Assembly: GCA_910584805.1 (NCBI GenBank) | Contig: CAJUCB010000033.1 | Location: 1 to 19,825 of the forward strand | Reading direction: 5' to 3' | Source of the DNA: an uncultured Oscillospiraceae bacterium | Lineage (GTDB): Bacteria > Bacillota > Clostridia > Oscillospirales > Oscillospiraceae | Length of the DNA stretch: 19,825 nt | Shown: one piece after another, positions 1 to 6,764 of the stretch | How positions within the stretch are numbered: the first letter of the stretch is position 1 | Layout: every line of letters begins with the position of its first letter | Program-made: the position numbers and the translations under genes | The notes under the pieces: generated by a model | Databases searched by the model: none | Told to the model about the DNA's origin: nothing | What the model saw: the letters and a program-made list of their open reading frames with translations, nothing else

Positions 1-169
1 CTGTTTCCGTCCCAAGGTAAGGCCGCAGCAGGAAATAAAGTCCCACTGCTACCCCTACCGCTAGCAAAGAAAAAACGAACTGCCGAAGCGACAGTCCGAA
101 AAACATAGATTCTGTATAGTTGCGAATTTCGCGATTGATTTTGACTTCCAAAATCGTCAGCCATTCCAT
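1..169 (-). CDS. PrgI family conjugation protein, N-terminal part (runs off window)
   Basis: This is the start of a small membrane protein of conjugative elements (PrgI family), which normally sits beside the VirB4 ATPase in a type IV secretion complex. The 56 visible codons contain the block KINREIRNYTESMFFGLSLR followed by a hydrophobic stretch (FVFSLLAVGVAVGLYFLL), the usual PrgI layout of a short cytoplasmic head and a first membrane helix. The gene continues beyond base 1. Family members as I know them begin MEVKINREI; here the equivalent of that Met is a TTG at 151-149, and the frame is open upstream to an ATG at 169 that adds MEWLTI. Those extra codons are antisense to the neighbouring PIN fragment, so the natural start was probably damaged at the junction near 150. 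TTG 151 could still serve as a start. A VirB6-like remnant upstream on the same strand (548-983) supports a broken ICE transfer module. Confidence 0.75.
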   Translation of the reverse strand, partial: MEWLTILEVKINREIRNYTESMFFGLSLRQFVFSLLAVGVAVGLYFLLRPYLGTET

Positions 170-553
170 AACGCGGCTCAGGAGCTTTTCCTTGCGGTAG
201 CGAACCGTCGCTTTGATGGATTTTTAACGGCGAAGTCTATCACTGACATTTATTACCTGACCCACCGGTCCACGCACAGTGACGCAGAAACCAGACGCAT
301 CCTTACAACACTGTTCCAGCTCTTTGACTTACGAGACACAAGAGGGATCGATTGCCGCCGGGCCCTGTCCACAGATATTACGGACTATGAGGATGCCATC
401 ATGGTCGAGTCCGCAGTCCGGGAGGGAATGGATTGCATCGTGACAAGAAATTTGCGTGACTACACGAAAGCGTCCATCCCTGTCTATACGCCCGTCGATT
501 TTTTAGCGTTGCTTACCCCTACTGAGGAAGCAACCTCTCGTACTGATTTATAG
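152..553 (+). pseudogene. PIN-domain toxin, 5'-truncated
   Basis: The frame ending at the TAG at 551-553 reads NRQPFHNAAQELFLAVANRR, then FDGFLTAKSITDIYYL, and later DYEDAIMVESAVREGMDCIV and TRNLRDY. This is the body of a PIN-domain ribonuclease of the PIN_3 type, usually the toxin of a toxin-antitoxin pair. The last two PIN motifs are present: the acidic DYEDA and the TRN-x-x-D motif. The N-terminal strand that should carry the first catalytic aspartate (DTN/DVxLD motif) is missing. Upstream of about 150 the frame runs antisense through PrgI, and no in-frame ATG occurs until very late. No antitoxin gene is visible. The 3' end overlaps nothing but abuts the VirB6-like stop (548-550) from the opposite side. 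I infer an inactive fragment left by recombination inside a conjugative element. Confidence 0.72.
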
Positions 554-983
554 CCCCATCATCTCATGCACGATCCGGTCCGCCATCTTCACGCAGCCTA
601 CCAGGATAAGCATATTAAACAAGGTTTCCCCAATATACTTCCACACCATGGTAGCCGCCGCCGCGTCTGCATCCACCGTCGGCGGCGTACCAGCGAAGGC
701 CGAGAAGATCACACAGGCCAGCACGATCACGGCCCCTTCCAGGCAAACGGCGGCGTAGGCTTTGAGAAAATTCTTCCCCACGCCCTGCATCGGCTCTCCG
801 GCAAAGCTGGATAAAGGAATCGGCGCAATCGAGGTGTACATAAATACCTTGAAAATCTTCCATACACGCTGAGGATCATCACAAACGACAGCACCCAGAT
901 AAACAGTCCGCCGATGAGGGTCACCGCCCAGAGGGGGATGCTCTCGAAAAAACCGCAGTAAAATATTCACCAGTTGTTAGCTA
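548..983 (-). pseudogene. VirB6/TrbL-like conjugal transfer membrane protein, 3' half with two frameshifts
   Basis: The reading FMYTSIAPIPLSSFAGEP, then GKNFLKAYAAVCLEGAVIVL and a C-terminus RIVHEMMGL, matches the C-terminal half of the TrbL/VirB6-like polytopic protein of Clostridia ICEs. It has hydrophobic helices and sits just upstream of PrgI in such elements. The usual protein is about twice as long; here a TAA at 984-982 precedes QLVNILLRFF, so the 5' half is gone. Between about 947 and 855 the family-like sequence (ESIPLWAVTLIGGLFIWVLS, VMILSVYGRF) lies in a different frame from the two ends. A run of six T where five would keep frame (947-952) and a run of four T where five would keep frame (852-855) explain this as +1 and -1 slippage. 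The two shifts cancel, leaving a 140-codon open frame (548-970) with a scrambled 30-residue middle. Confidence 0.72.
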
Positions 984-984
984 C

Positions 985-1213
985 TTACAAAATTTAATAC
1001 CAACACGCAAACACCAAGGCGGGCCCCGTGCTACTTACGGGACCCGCCATATTTTGTAAAATTTAGAAAAGAACTATCCCACGGGATCGACCCGGCAAGA
1101 GACGATTTGCAACAGAAAATTTTGCTCTCCGTTCATTTTGGGGCGCAAGTTCCTTTCAATCGTTTATCCATCACAGATACTGTTATTTTAATAGAATTTT
1201 CCGGCAAAATCGG
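985..1213. other. Non-coding gap between ICE debris and the GGDEF regulator
   Basis: No gene was recognised here on either strand. The stretch holds the hairpin at 1018-1048 and AT-rich spacer. The 9-mer gctacttac occurs both at 980-988 and, inside the hairpin, at 1030-1038, which may mark a past end of the conjugative element. Confidence 0.5.
1018..1048 (+). terminator. Hairpin terminator, possibly bidirectional
   Basis: A 12-bp stem (1018-1029 with 1037-1048, one T/C mismatch that is a G-U pair in RNA) encloses a 7-nt loop. On the plus side it is followed by atattttgtaaaattt, an AT-rich but not pure T tail. The flanks tacaaaat (985-992) and attttgta (1051-1058) are also complementary. It separates the ICE remnant from the next promoter. 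Confidence 0.5.
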
Positions 1214-1242
1214 TTGTTTCATTGTGTTCTAAATGGTATACT
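1214..1242 (+). promoter_or_regulatory. Sigma-A type promoter of the GGDEF response regulator
   Basis: TTGTTT (1214-1219) and TATACT (1237-1242) are separated by 17 nt, each close to the -35/-10 consensus. Transcription would begin near 1249, giving a leader of about 65 nt before the chosen ATG at 1314. Confidence 0.65.
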
Positions 1243-1313
1243 AAAAACAAAACATGATCTATTTCAGCCAAGCGCATCGCGCCGCTTTATGCGAGAACAC
1301 GAGGAGAGACGAT

Positions 1314-2231
1314 ATGGAAAAGATATTGATCGTGGATGACAGCGCTGTACAGGCCATCCAACTGCGGACCATTCTGGAAACCGACTACGAGATCACCGTA
1401 GCCCAGACAGCGGAGGACTGCCTGGCCTATGCGGGGACAGGGGAATACTCCCTGATCCTGCTGGACGTGGTGATGCCGGGCATGGACGGCTTCACCCTCT
1501 TGAGTAAATTACAGGACGAGGTCATTACCCAAAGCGTCCCGGTGATCCTCATCACCAGCTTGGGGGACATGGAGCATGAACAGCAGGGCCTCACCCTGGG
1601 GGCCGTGGACTACATCGCCAAGCCCTTCCACCCACAGATCGTGCGTGCCAGGGTCAACACCCACATCAAGCTCTACCGCTACCGCAAGCAGGTGGAGTGG
1701 CAGTCCATGACCGACCAGCTCACCGGCATCGCCAACCGGCGGCGCTATGAGCGCTACAGCGTGGTGAAATGGCAGGAGGCCACCCGCCTTCAAATCCCCC
1801 TCTCCATCTGTATGCTGGACATCGACCGCTTCAAGGCCTACAACGACAGCTTCGGCCACCCCGCCGGGGACAAGGTCATCTCTGCCGTGGCTGGCGTCCT
1901 GGCGCACCACCTCCGGCGCACCACAGACTTCGTGGCCCGCTACGGCGGGGAGGAGTTCATTGGCATCATCCTGGGCGGGGACGCCCAGATGGTCTTTGAC
2001 CACCTGCGGCAGCTGCGCAAGCGCATTGAGGACCTTCACCTCCCCCACACCCCCTCTGTGGGGCCCTGGGTTACCGTGAGCATCGGCGGCGTCACCGTGA
2101 CCCCCAAAAGCGGCGACGACTACCGGACCTATCTCAACATCGCCGACACCATGCTCTACGACGCCAAGCGCTTCGGGCGCAACCAGGTGGTGTGGTGCGG
2201 CGACGCCATGAAGCAGCTGCGGGAGAAATAA
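1314..2231 (+). CDS. Response regulator diguanylate cyclase (REC-GGDEF)
   Basis: A cytoplasmic signalling protein of 305 aa that should make cyclic di-GMP from two GTP when phosphorylated. Residues 1-120 form a receiver domain: acidic pair D8-D9, phospho-acceptor D51 in LLDVVMPGMDG, T81 and K103 in the KP motif. Residues about 130-300 form a GGDEF domain with the GGEEF signature at 211-215, so the active site is intact. RTTD (202-205) lies exactly five residues before it and is the RxxD inhibitory I-site for c-di-GMP feedback. This REC-GGDEF layout lacks the second receiver of PleD. The ATG at 1314 is preferred because gaggaga (1301-1307) precedes it; an in-frame ATG at 1254 has no ribosome site and sits almost at the predicted transcript start. 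No histidine kinase is adjacent. It ends just before a strong hairpin and converges with the next gene. Confidence 0.93.
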   Translation: MEKILIVDDSAVQAIQLRTILETDYEITVAQTAEDCLAYAGTGEYSLILLDVVMPGMDGFTLLSKLQDEVITQSVPVILITSLGDMEHEQQGLTLGAVDYIAKPFHPQIVRARVNTHIKLYRYRKQVEWQSMTDQLTGIANRRRYERYSVVKWQEATRLQIPLSICMLDIDRFKAYNDSFGHPAGDKVISAVAGVLAHHLRRTTDFVARYGGEEFIGIILGGDAQMVFDHLRQLRKRIEDLHLPHTPSVGPWVTVSIGGVTVTPKSGDDYRTYLNIADTMLYDAKRFGRNQVVWCGDAMKQLREK

Positions 2232-2252
2232 GCTTACATACTGCGTTGGACA

Positions 2253-2285
2253 AAGCGGGCGCTGTCGTTTGGACAGCGCCCGCTT
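2253..2285. terminator. Bidirectional terminator between convergent genes
   Basis: A perfect 14-bp stem (2253-2266 with 2272-2285) with a 5-nt loop. On the plus side the tail is pyrimidine-rich (ctcttctatctcttctt); on the minus side it continues with ttt. It can end both the GGDEF gene and the coiled-coil gene at 2301. Confidence 0.75.
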
Positions 2286-2300
2286 CTCTTCTATCTCTTC

Positions 2301-2843
2301 TTACTTGGCCGCCCGGAGCTCCTCCACATCCTGGTTGAGGTGGCGGACAGCGACCTTCAAAACCTGTACGTCCCCTTCCGTTTTCTCCACCCGTTCAGGC
2401 AACTTCTCCCCCAGGATCCGGTCCATCTTCTCCTGTAAGATCTGCTGGTTCTCCGCCAGAAGATGGAAGAGCTTATCGAATTTCGCGTCCATCATGACCG
2501 AGACACTTTGCCAAATGTCCCCCTTCATCTCGTCCAAGCGGTTGTCCATAGCATCAAACCGCATGTCCATGGCATCCAAGCGGTTGTCCATGGCATCAAA
2601 CCGCGCATCCATGGTATCCAAGCGCTTATCCATGGTATCCAAGCGCTTATCTATGGCTTCAAAGCGGTTGTCTATGGATTCAAAGCGCTTGTCTACTGCT
2701 TCAAAGCGCTTGTCTACTGCTTCAAACCGTCTGTCCATCTGCGCTTGCATTTCCTCAAAGCGCTGGTTTGTCCGCTCTTCTGATTCACCGATGCGCTTTT
2801 GGATTATTTCATCAATGGCCTGTAAATCTTTTTGTTCCAGCAT
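2301..2843 (-). CDS. Heptad-repeat coiled-coil protein of unknown function
   Basis: This 180-aa protein is dominated by ten consecutive 7-residue units at residues 38-107 of the form R-[FL]-[ED]-x-[MIV]-D-x (for example RRFEAVD, KRFESID, NRLDAMD). This is a continuous charged coiled coil expected to oligomerise. A short N-terminal helix with many charged residues precedes it, and a second amphipathic helical region (about 125-178, with LAENQQILQEKMDRIL) follows. No signal peptide or membrane segment is visible. Similar RFxAxD-repeat proteins are common as unannotated genes in Firmicutes; I do not know a function. The ATG at 2843 is chosen over a GTG at 2852 because AGGAGG (2857-2852) overlaps that GTG and lies 8 nt before the ATG. 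It follows the C39-like gene by 39 nt on the same strand, probably as an operon. Confidence 0.8.
   Translation of the reverse strand: MLEQKDLQAIDEIIQKRIGESEERTNQRFEEMQAQMDRRFEAVDKRFEAVDKRFESIDNRFEAIDKRLDTMDKRLDTMDARFDAMDNRLDAMDMRFDAMDNRLDEMKGDIWQSVSVMMDAKFDKLFHLLAENQQILQEKMDRILGEKLPERVEKTEGDVQVLKVAVRHLNQDVEELRAAK
2523..2732. repeat. 21-bp tandem repeat coding for the coiled coil
   Basis: Ten 21-bp units encode the ten heptads. Some neighbouring units are near-identical at DNA level: the unit containing catggtatccaagcgcttat occurs twice in a row (about 2610-2651), as does cgcttgtctactgcttcaaa (about 2687-2727). This indicates recent unit duplication, so copy number may vary between strains. 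Confidence 0.85.
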
Positions 2844-2882
2844 GGTTCTCACCTCCTAGTCTATATACAGAATGATGTACTT

Positions 2883-3506
2883 CTACTCCTCCGGGGTGAG
2901 CACCACCAGGGCGCCTCCCAGGCTGGTGGTCTTCAGCCACAGGGCAAAGTCGATCTCCCCCTCCTGGCCCTCGTCCAGAATGACGCAGGGGAAGGAGGCT
3001 TTCTTGCCCTTGGCGGACACCAGGGGGACCCAATGCCAGTTGTCCAGGCCGCTGAGGTTCCCGTTGGAATAGTTCAGGAAGGCCAGGGGGCAGTCGGCAT
3101 CCAGGGCGCTGGTGAGGAAGCTGCGGCAGCGGGTGAGGGGTGGCCGCTGGGCAGTTTCCGGGGGGATCCACAGGATTTCCCCCCGGAGGATACAGTGCCG
3201 GGAGAGGGCAAAGCTGCGGCAGCCCAGGAGGAAGCCCTCCGGGTCGTCCAGCCCCCGGCCGCCAGGGGTGACATAAGGCCAGACGGCCTCCATATAGGGC
3301 AGGAAGGAGCCCTCCTCCGGGGCCAACTCCGCCAGCTCCGGGCGGCTGCGGCCCAGGTAGGCCAGGAGGGTGGCAGCGGTGGTGGGGCCGCAGCCGGCGC
3401 GGCGCTGCCAGGGGGTGGAGTACCACACCTGGTTGGCGCCCCGCCAGACCCGGCCGTCGGGGCCTTGGACACTGAGATGCTCCGGGTGACTGAGTTGGAA
3501 ATTCAT
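2883..3506 (-). CDS. C39-like papain-fold cysteine protease homologue
   Basis: A 207-aa protein with the outline of a C39-like peptidase: the nucleophile block RRAGCGPTTAATLLAYL (C39), a histidine in NWHWVPLV (H158) and an acidic residue in CVILDEGQ (D178). These fit a Cys-His-Asp triad in the right order and spacing. No signal peptide or transmembrane helix is seen, and there is no fused ABC transporter, so it is not a bacteriocin exporter peptidase; it is more like the stand-alone C39_2 group. The substrate is unknown. The ATG at 3506 is preferred over an upstream in-frame ATG at 3530 because AAAGGAG lies 7 nt before it. The coiled-coil gene follows directly on the same strand. Confidence 0.72.
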   Translation of the reverse strand: MNFQLSHPEHLSVQGPDGRVWRGANQVWYSTPWQRRAGCGPTTAATLLAYLGRSRPELAELAPEEGSFLPYMEAVWPYVTPGGRGLDDPEGFLLGCRSFALSRHCILRGEILWIPPETAQRPPLTRCRSFLTSALDADCPLAFLNYSNGNLSGLDNWHWVPLVSAKGKKASFPCVILDEGQEGEIDFALWLKTTSLGGALVVLTPEE

Positions 3507-3601
3507 GGCAGGGCTCCTTTCAGGCGCCAAGCATACACACTTGGGATGAGGCTGGGGGCACAGATGCTACGAGGTGAATTCCATGGGGCACTTAGGGGTA
3601 C

Positions 3602-4099
3602 TTAACGATGGTTCTCCGGGTCCGCCTGGCCTTTTTCGGTGAGGGTCAGGTAGTTCATGGCGTTGTCCACAGTCCCTTGGATGTCCGCCTCTGTCAGGGA
3701 CCGCTTCACCTTGCCGGGAATCCCCACCACCAGGCTGTTGGGGGGGACCACCGTGCCGGCGGATACCACCGCCCCGGCCCCCACAATGGAGCCGGCACCA
3801 ATCACTGCGTGGTCCAGCACCACGGCGTTCATGCCGATGAGGCACTTGTCCTCCACGGTGCAGCCATGGAGGATGGCCCCATGGCCTACGGTGACGTATT
3901 CCCCCACGGCCACGTTACAGCCTGCGTCCCCATGGAGGACGCAGTTGTCCTGGATGTTGCTGGCTTTCCCCACGGTGATGGTCTCCTGGTCTCCCCGGAG
4001 GACGGCGTTGTACCAGACGTTTACCTGTTCTGCCAGGGTTACGTCCCCCCGGACAAAGGCCCCGGGGGCCACCCAGGCAGTGGGATGGATGTTGGGCAT
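3602..4099 (-). CDS. Gamma-carbonic anhydrase-like hexapeptide-repeat protein
   Basis: This 165-aa protein consists almost entirely of left-handed beta-helix hexapeptide turns (for example VAPGAF, ITVGKA, VAVGEY, AVIGAG, SIVGAG, GTVVPP), typical of the YrdA/CaiE/PaaY branch of gamma-class carbonic anhydrases, which form trimers. The three metal-binding histidines are in place: H56 in VLHGDA, H73 and H78 in VGHGAILHG. The short C-terminal helix (SLTEADIQGTVDNAMNYLTL) is also usual. It may hydrate CO2 or act on another substrate; family members often lack measured activity. GAGGAG precedes the ATG at 4099. It starts 13 nt after serA ends, so it is almost certainly translated from the same mRNA, although no metabolic link to serine synthesis is obvious. 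Confidence 0.88.
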   Translation of the reverse strand: MPNIHPTAWVAPGAFVRGDVTLAEQVNVWYNAVLRGDQETITVGKASNIQDNCVLHGDAGCNVAVGEYVTVGHGAILHGCTVEDKCLIGMNAVVLDHAVIGAGSIVGAGAVVSAGTVVPPNSLVVGIPGKVKRSLTEADIQGTVDNAMNYLTLTEKGQADPENHR

Positions 4100-4112
4100 A
4101 GCGTGGCCCTCC

Positions 4113-5249
4113 TCAGCCCAGGACCCGCACCCGCACCACGCCGGGAATGGCGCTGACGGCAGCGGCGTCCACAGGGGCGTCGGTGTCCAGGATGGTATAG
4201 CTGTAGTCCCCTCTGGTCTGGGAGGCGGAGGCGGCCACGGCGGGGACTGCGGCCACGATGGCGGCGGCATCCGCCCCCTTAGCCAGGACGCACACCCGGT
4301 TCTTGCCGCTGCGGGCCATGGTCAGGTTGGGGTAGTTCACGGAGTTGACGATGTTGCCGTTGTCCAGGTAGTCCTGGACCTGGCGGGCAGCCATGATGGC
4401 GCAGTTGTCCTCAGACTCCGGGGTGGAGGCCCCCAGGTGGGGGATGGCCACCACACCCTCCATAGCGGCGGTCTCGCTGGAGGGGAAGTCGGTGACATAG
4501 GCGGCACACTTGCCGCTGTCCAGGGCGGCCTTCAGGGCGGCGGTATCCACCAGCTCCCCCCGGGCCAGGTTTACCATGCGCACCCCGTCCTTCATGGCGG
4601 CGAAGGCCTCGGCGTTGATGCTGCCCTTGGTGTTGGGGTTCATAGGCAGGTGGAGGGAGATATAATCGGCCCGGCTATAGAGCTGGGGCAGGCTGTCTAC
4701 GATCTCCACCCCGGGGTAGAGGTTCAGGGCGTTGGCCACGGAGAGGAAGGGGTCATAGCCCACAACGTCCATGCCCAGGGCGGCGGCGGCGTTGGCCACC
4801 AGGACGCCGATGGCCCCCAGGCCCACCAGGCCCAGGGTCTTGCCCAAAAGCTCCGGGCCGGCATAGGCGGATTTGCCCTTTTCCACCACAGCGGCCACGT
4901 CCTCCCCGGCGGCGGACTGCTCCTTCACCCAGGTCACACCCTGGGCGATTTTCCGGGAGGAGAGGAGCAGGGCGGCCAAGGTGAGTTCCTTCACGCCGTT
5001 GGCGTTGGCGCCGGGGGTGTTGAACACCACAACGCCGCTGTCGGCGGCCCGGTCCAGGGGGATGTTGTTCACCCCGGCTCCGGCCCGGGCGATGCACTGC
5101 AATGCAGCGGGGAAGTCGTAGTCGTGGAGCTTGGCGGAGCGCACCAGGATGGCGTCCTCCTGCTCCATGGTGTCGCTGATTTCAAAGCGGTCGTCCAGCT
5201 GGGCCAGGCCCACCTTGGAGATTTTGTTCATGGTTTTGATATGATACAT
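4113..5249 (-). CDS. serA: D-3-phosphoglycerate dehydrogenase
   Basis: It catalyses the first step of serine synthesis, NAD-dependent oxidation of 3-phosphoglycerate to 3-phosphohydroxypyruvate. In 378 aa it shows an N-terminal substrate-binding segment with RAGAGVNNIP, a Rossmann fold with GLVGLGAIG (about 140-148), the catalytic arginine in NLARGELVD (R230), a glutamate at the expected distance (E259) and the histidine in IPHLGAST (H271). About 60 C-terminal residues from 318 form an ACT-like regulatory domain, so serine feedback is plausible. It is the short form of the enzyme without the intervening domain of long PGDHs. GAGGTG lies 7 nt before the ATG. serC, the next enzyme of the pathway, is upstream on the same strand, separated by the structured repeat; no clear separate promoter for serA was seen. 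Confidence 0.94.
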   Translation of the reverse strand: MYHIKTMNKISKVGLAQLDDRFEISDTMEQEDAILVRSAKLHDYDFPAALQCIARAGAGVNNIPLDRAADSGVVVFNTPGANANGVKELTLAALLLSSRKIAQGVTWVKEQSAAGEDVAAVVEKGKSAYAGPELLGKTLGLVGLGAIGVLVANAAAALGMDVVGYDPFLSVANALNLYPGVEIVDSLPQLYSRADYISLHLPMNPNTKGSINAEAFAAMKDGVRMVNLARGELVDTAALKAALDSGKCAAYVTDFPSSETAAMEGVVAIPHLGASTPESEDNCAIMAARQVQDYLDNGNIVNSVNYPNLTMARSGKNRVCVLAKGADAAAIVAAVPAVAASASQTRGDYSYTILDTDAPVDAAAVSAIPGVVRVRVLG

Positions 5250-5284
5250 GGTTGGTCACCTCGAAGAATCATTTTGACGACGGG

Positions 5285-5520
5285 TTCGGTTGGGCTCCCG
5301 CCCAAATCTGGCCAGGGCTCCCGCCCTGGACCTGGCCAGAGGCTCTGCCTCTGGACTCCGCCACCTTGGTGATGTCACGCTGCGCCTGTTCGCGACGCGG
5401 TTCTAAGCCCCTCCGACTCCGGCGAACCCATCCGGGGCCTGCGGCCCCTCCTTGGGCTTCGCCTGCGCTCCGGGGCTTAGCCCGCTGCTCACGACGGCTC
5501 CGCGCTTCGTCTGAAAAAGG
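5285..5520. repeat. Structured dispersed repeat, copy 1 (serC-serA spacer)
   Basis: The spacer between serC and serA is almost wholly palindromic. Three hairpins stand in a row: 5290-5295/5300-5305 (ttgggc), 5312-5318/5323-5329 (ccagggc) and 5336-5343/5347-5354 (ccagaggc), separated by six bases (atctgg, acctgg). Next comes a 55-base segment (5355-5409) repeated at 19771-19825 with one mismatch. A 9-bp long-range stem (ctaagcccc 5403-5411 with ggggcttag 5472-5480) encloses a GC-rich hairpin at 5434-5439/5443-5448. No open frame with gene-like content was found. It is transcribed, if at all, as the leader of serA or the tail of serC. Its family and mechanism are unknown to me; REP/BIME-like element, mRNA processing site or regulatory leader are all possible. 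Confidence 0.8.
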
Positions 5521-5539
5521 TGGACGAAAACTTTCATCC

Positions 5540-6619
5540 TTAATTTTCCTTGTCGAACTTGCGGACGAAGTCGCACAGGGCCTCCACGCCCTCCATGGGC
5601 ATGGCGTTGTAGATGGAGGCGCGCATCCCGCCTACGGAGCGGTGGCCCTTCAGGTTGGTGAAGCCCTGCTCCACGGAGGCCTTGACGAACTTGTCGTCCA
5701 GCTCGTCGGAGCCGGTGCGGAAGGTCACGTTCATGAAGGAGCGGGCCTCCTTCTGGGCGGAGAGCTGGAAGAGCTTGGTGCCTTCCAGGGCTTCATAGAG
5801 CATGTTGGCCTTTTTGATATTCAGCTTTTCGATGCCTGCGGCGCCGCCCTGGGACTCCAACCAGTCGCACATGAGGCCCAGCATATAGATGCACCAGCAG
5901 GGGGGGGTGTTATACATGGAGTCCTTGTCGATCATGTGCTTGTAGTTCATGATGGCGGGGGTGATGGGCAGCTCCTTGCCTGCCAGGTCCTCCCGGATGA
6001 TGACGATGGTGAGGCCGGCGGGGGCCAGGTTCTTCTGGGCCCCGGCATAGATCAGGCCGAACTTGCTCACGTCGATGGGACGGGAGAGGATGTCGGAGGA
6101 CATGTCGCAGGCCACGGGCACGGAGCCGGTTTCCGGAACATACTGCCACTGGGTGCCCTCGATGGTGTTGTTGGAGCAGTAGTAGAAATAGGAGGCGTCA
6201 GCGCTGAGCTTGAGCTTGTCCTGGGCGGGGATGGCGGTGAAAGCATCCATGGGGGTGGCGTCGGTGGTGGTGCCGTACTTGTCCGCCTCCTTCTTGGCCA
6301 GCTTGGCGAAGTGGCCGGTGACGGCGTAGTCCGCCTTGCCGGTGGCCCCCATGAGGTTCAGGGGGACCATGCTGAACTGCATGGTGCCGCCGCCCTGGAG
6401 GAAGAGGACCTTATAGCCCTCGGGCACGTTCAGGAGTTTTCTGAACTTCTCCTGGGTGTCGTCAAAGATCTTCATAAAGACCTTGGAGCGGTGGCTCATT
6501 TCCATCACGGACATACCGGAGCCGTTGTAGTTGGTGATCTCTGCCCCGGCCCGTTGGAGGACCTCCAGCGGGAGCATGGACGGGCCTGCGGAGAAGTTGA
6601 AAACACGATCGTTTGCCAT
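5540..6619 (-). CDS. serC: Phosphoserine aminotransferase
   Basis: A PLP enzyme (fold type I, class V) that transfers an amino group from glutamate to 3-phosphohydroxypyruvate to give O-phosphoserine, the second step of serine synthesis; it can also act in pyridoxal phosphate synthesis. The 359-aa length is standard. Family landmarks are the start RVFNFSAGPSMLP, SHRSKVF near 43-49, FLQGGGTMQF near 74-83, the PLP-lysine K196 in YAGAQKNLAPAG, and HRSVGGMRASIYNAMP near the end. A G/A-rich ribosome site (aaagggga) lies somewhat far, about 10 nt, from the ATG at 6619. A good promoter lies 70-100 bp upstream. The serA gene follows after 290 bp that hold the structured repeat. A third enzyme, serB, is not in the window. 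Confidence 0.95.
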   Translation of the reverse strand: MANDRVFNFSAGPSMLPLEVLQRAGAEITNYNGSGMSVMEMSHRSKVFMKIFDDTQEKFRKLLNVPEGYKVLFLQGGGTMQFSMVPLNLMGATGKADYAVTGHFAKLAKKEADKYGTTTDATPMDAFTAIPAQDKLKLSADASYFYYCSNNTIEGTQWQYVPETGSVPVACDMSSDILSRPIDVSKFGLIYAGAQKNLAPAGLTIVIIREDLAGKELPITPAIMNYKHMIDKDSMYNTPPCWCIYMLGLMCDWLESQGGAAGIEKLNIKKANMLYEALEGTKLFQLSAQKEARSFMNVTFRTGSDELDDKFVKASVEQGFTNLKGHRSVGGMRASIYNAMPMEGVEALCDFVRKFDKEN

Positions 6620-6690
6620 AAGAAAAGTTCCCCTTTCGCTTTTGTACTGTGTCGAATTTGCATCGCGCGGACGCAGGTGTATTCTTGTTT

Positions 6691-6720
6691 ATTATAGTCC
6701 ATGGTAGGATACCCCGTCAA
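6691..6720 (-). promoter_or_regulatory. Sigma-A type promoter of serC
   Basis: On the minus strand TTGACG (6720-6715) and a perfect TATAAT (6696-6691) are 18 nt apart. The start site would be near 6684, giving a leader of about 65 nt. No T-box or other riboswitch motif was recognised in that short leader. Confidence 0.75.
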
Positions 6721-6764
6721 CGGAAACCTACCCCCTTTGGGGAAAAACTCCAAAACAGGCAAAA

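Noticed and set aside
1254..1313. Upstream ATG as the start of the GGDEF regulator
   Set aside because: It lies within a few bases of the predicted transcription start and lacks a ribosome site, while the ATG at 1314 has one and begins the receiver domain correctly.
2523..2732. CRISPR-like or minisatellite array
   Set aside because: The 21-bp units are contiguous, have no spacers and keep a heptad reading frame; they are coding repeats.
3657..5372. Very long open frame on the plus strand antisense to the gamma-CA and serA genes
   Set aside because: It is the mirror of GC-rich real genes; the translation is Gly/His/Val-rich low complexity with no domain, while the minus strand shows clear families and ribosome sites.
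6620..6690. T-box or other riboswitch before serC
   Set aside because: The leader is only about 65 nt and shows neither a T-box sequence nor a terminator/antiterminator pair.
5252..6697. Long plus-strand open frame across the structured repeat and serC
   Set aside because: Antisense shadow of serC; no family signature and no credible ribosome site.
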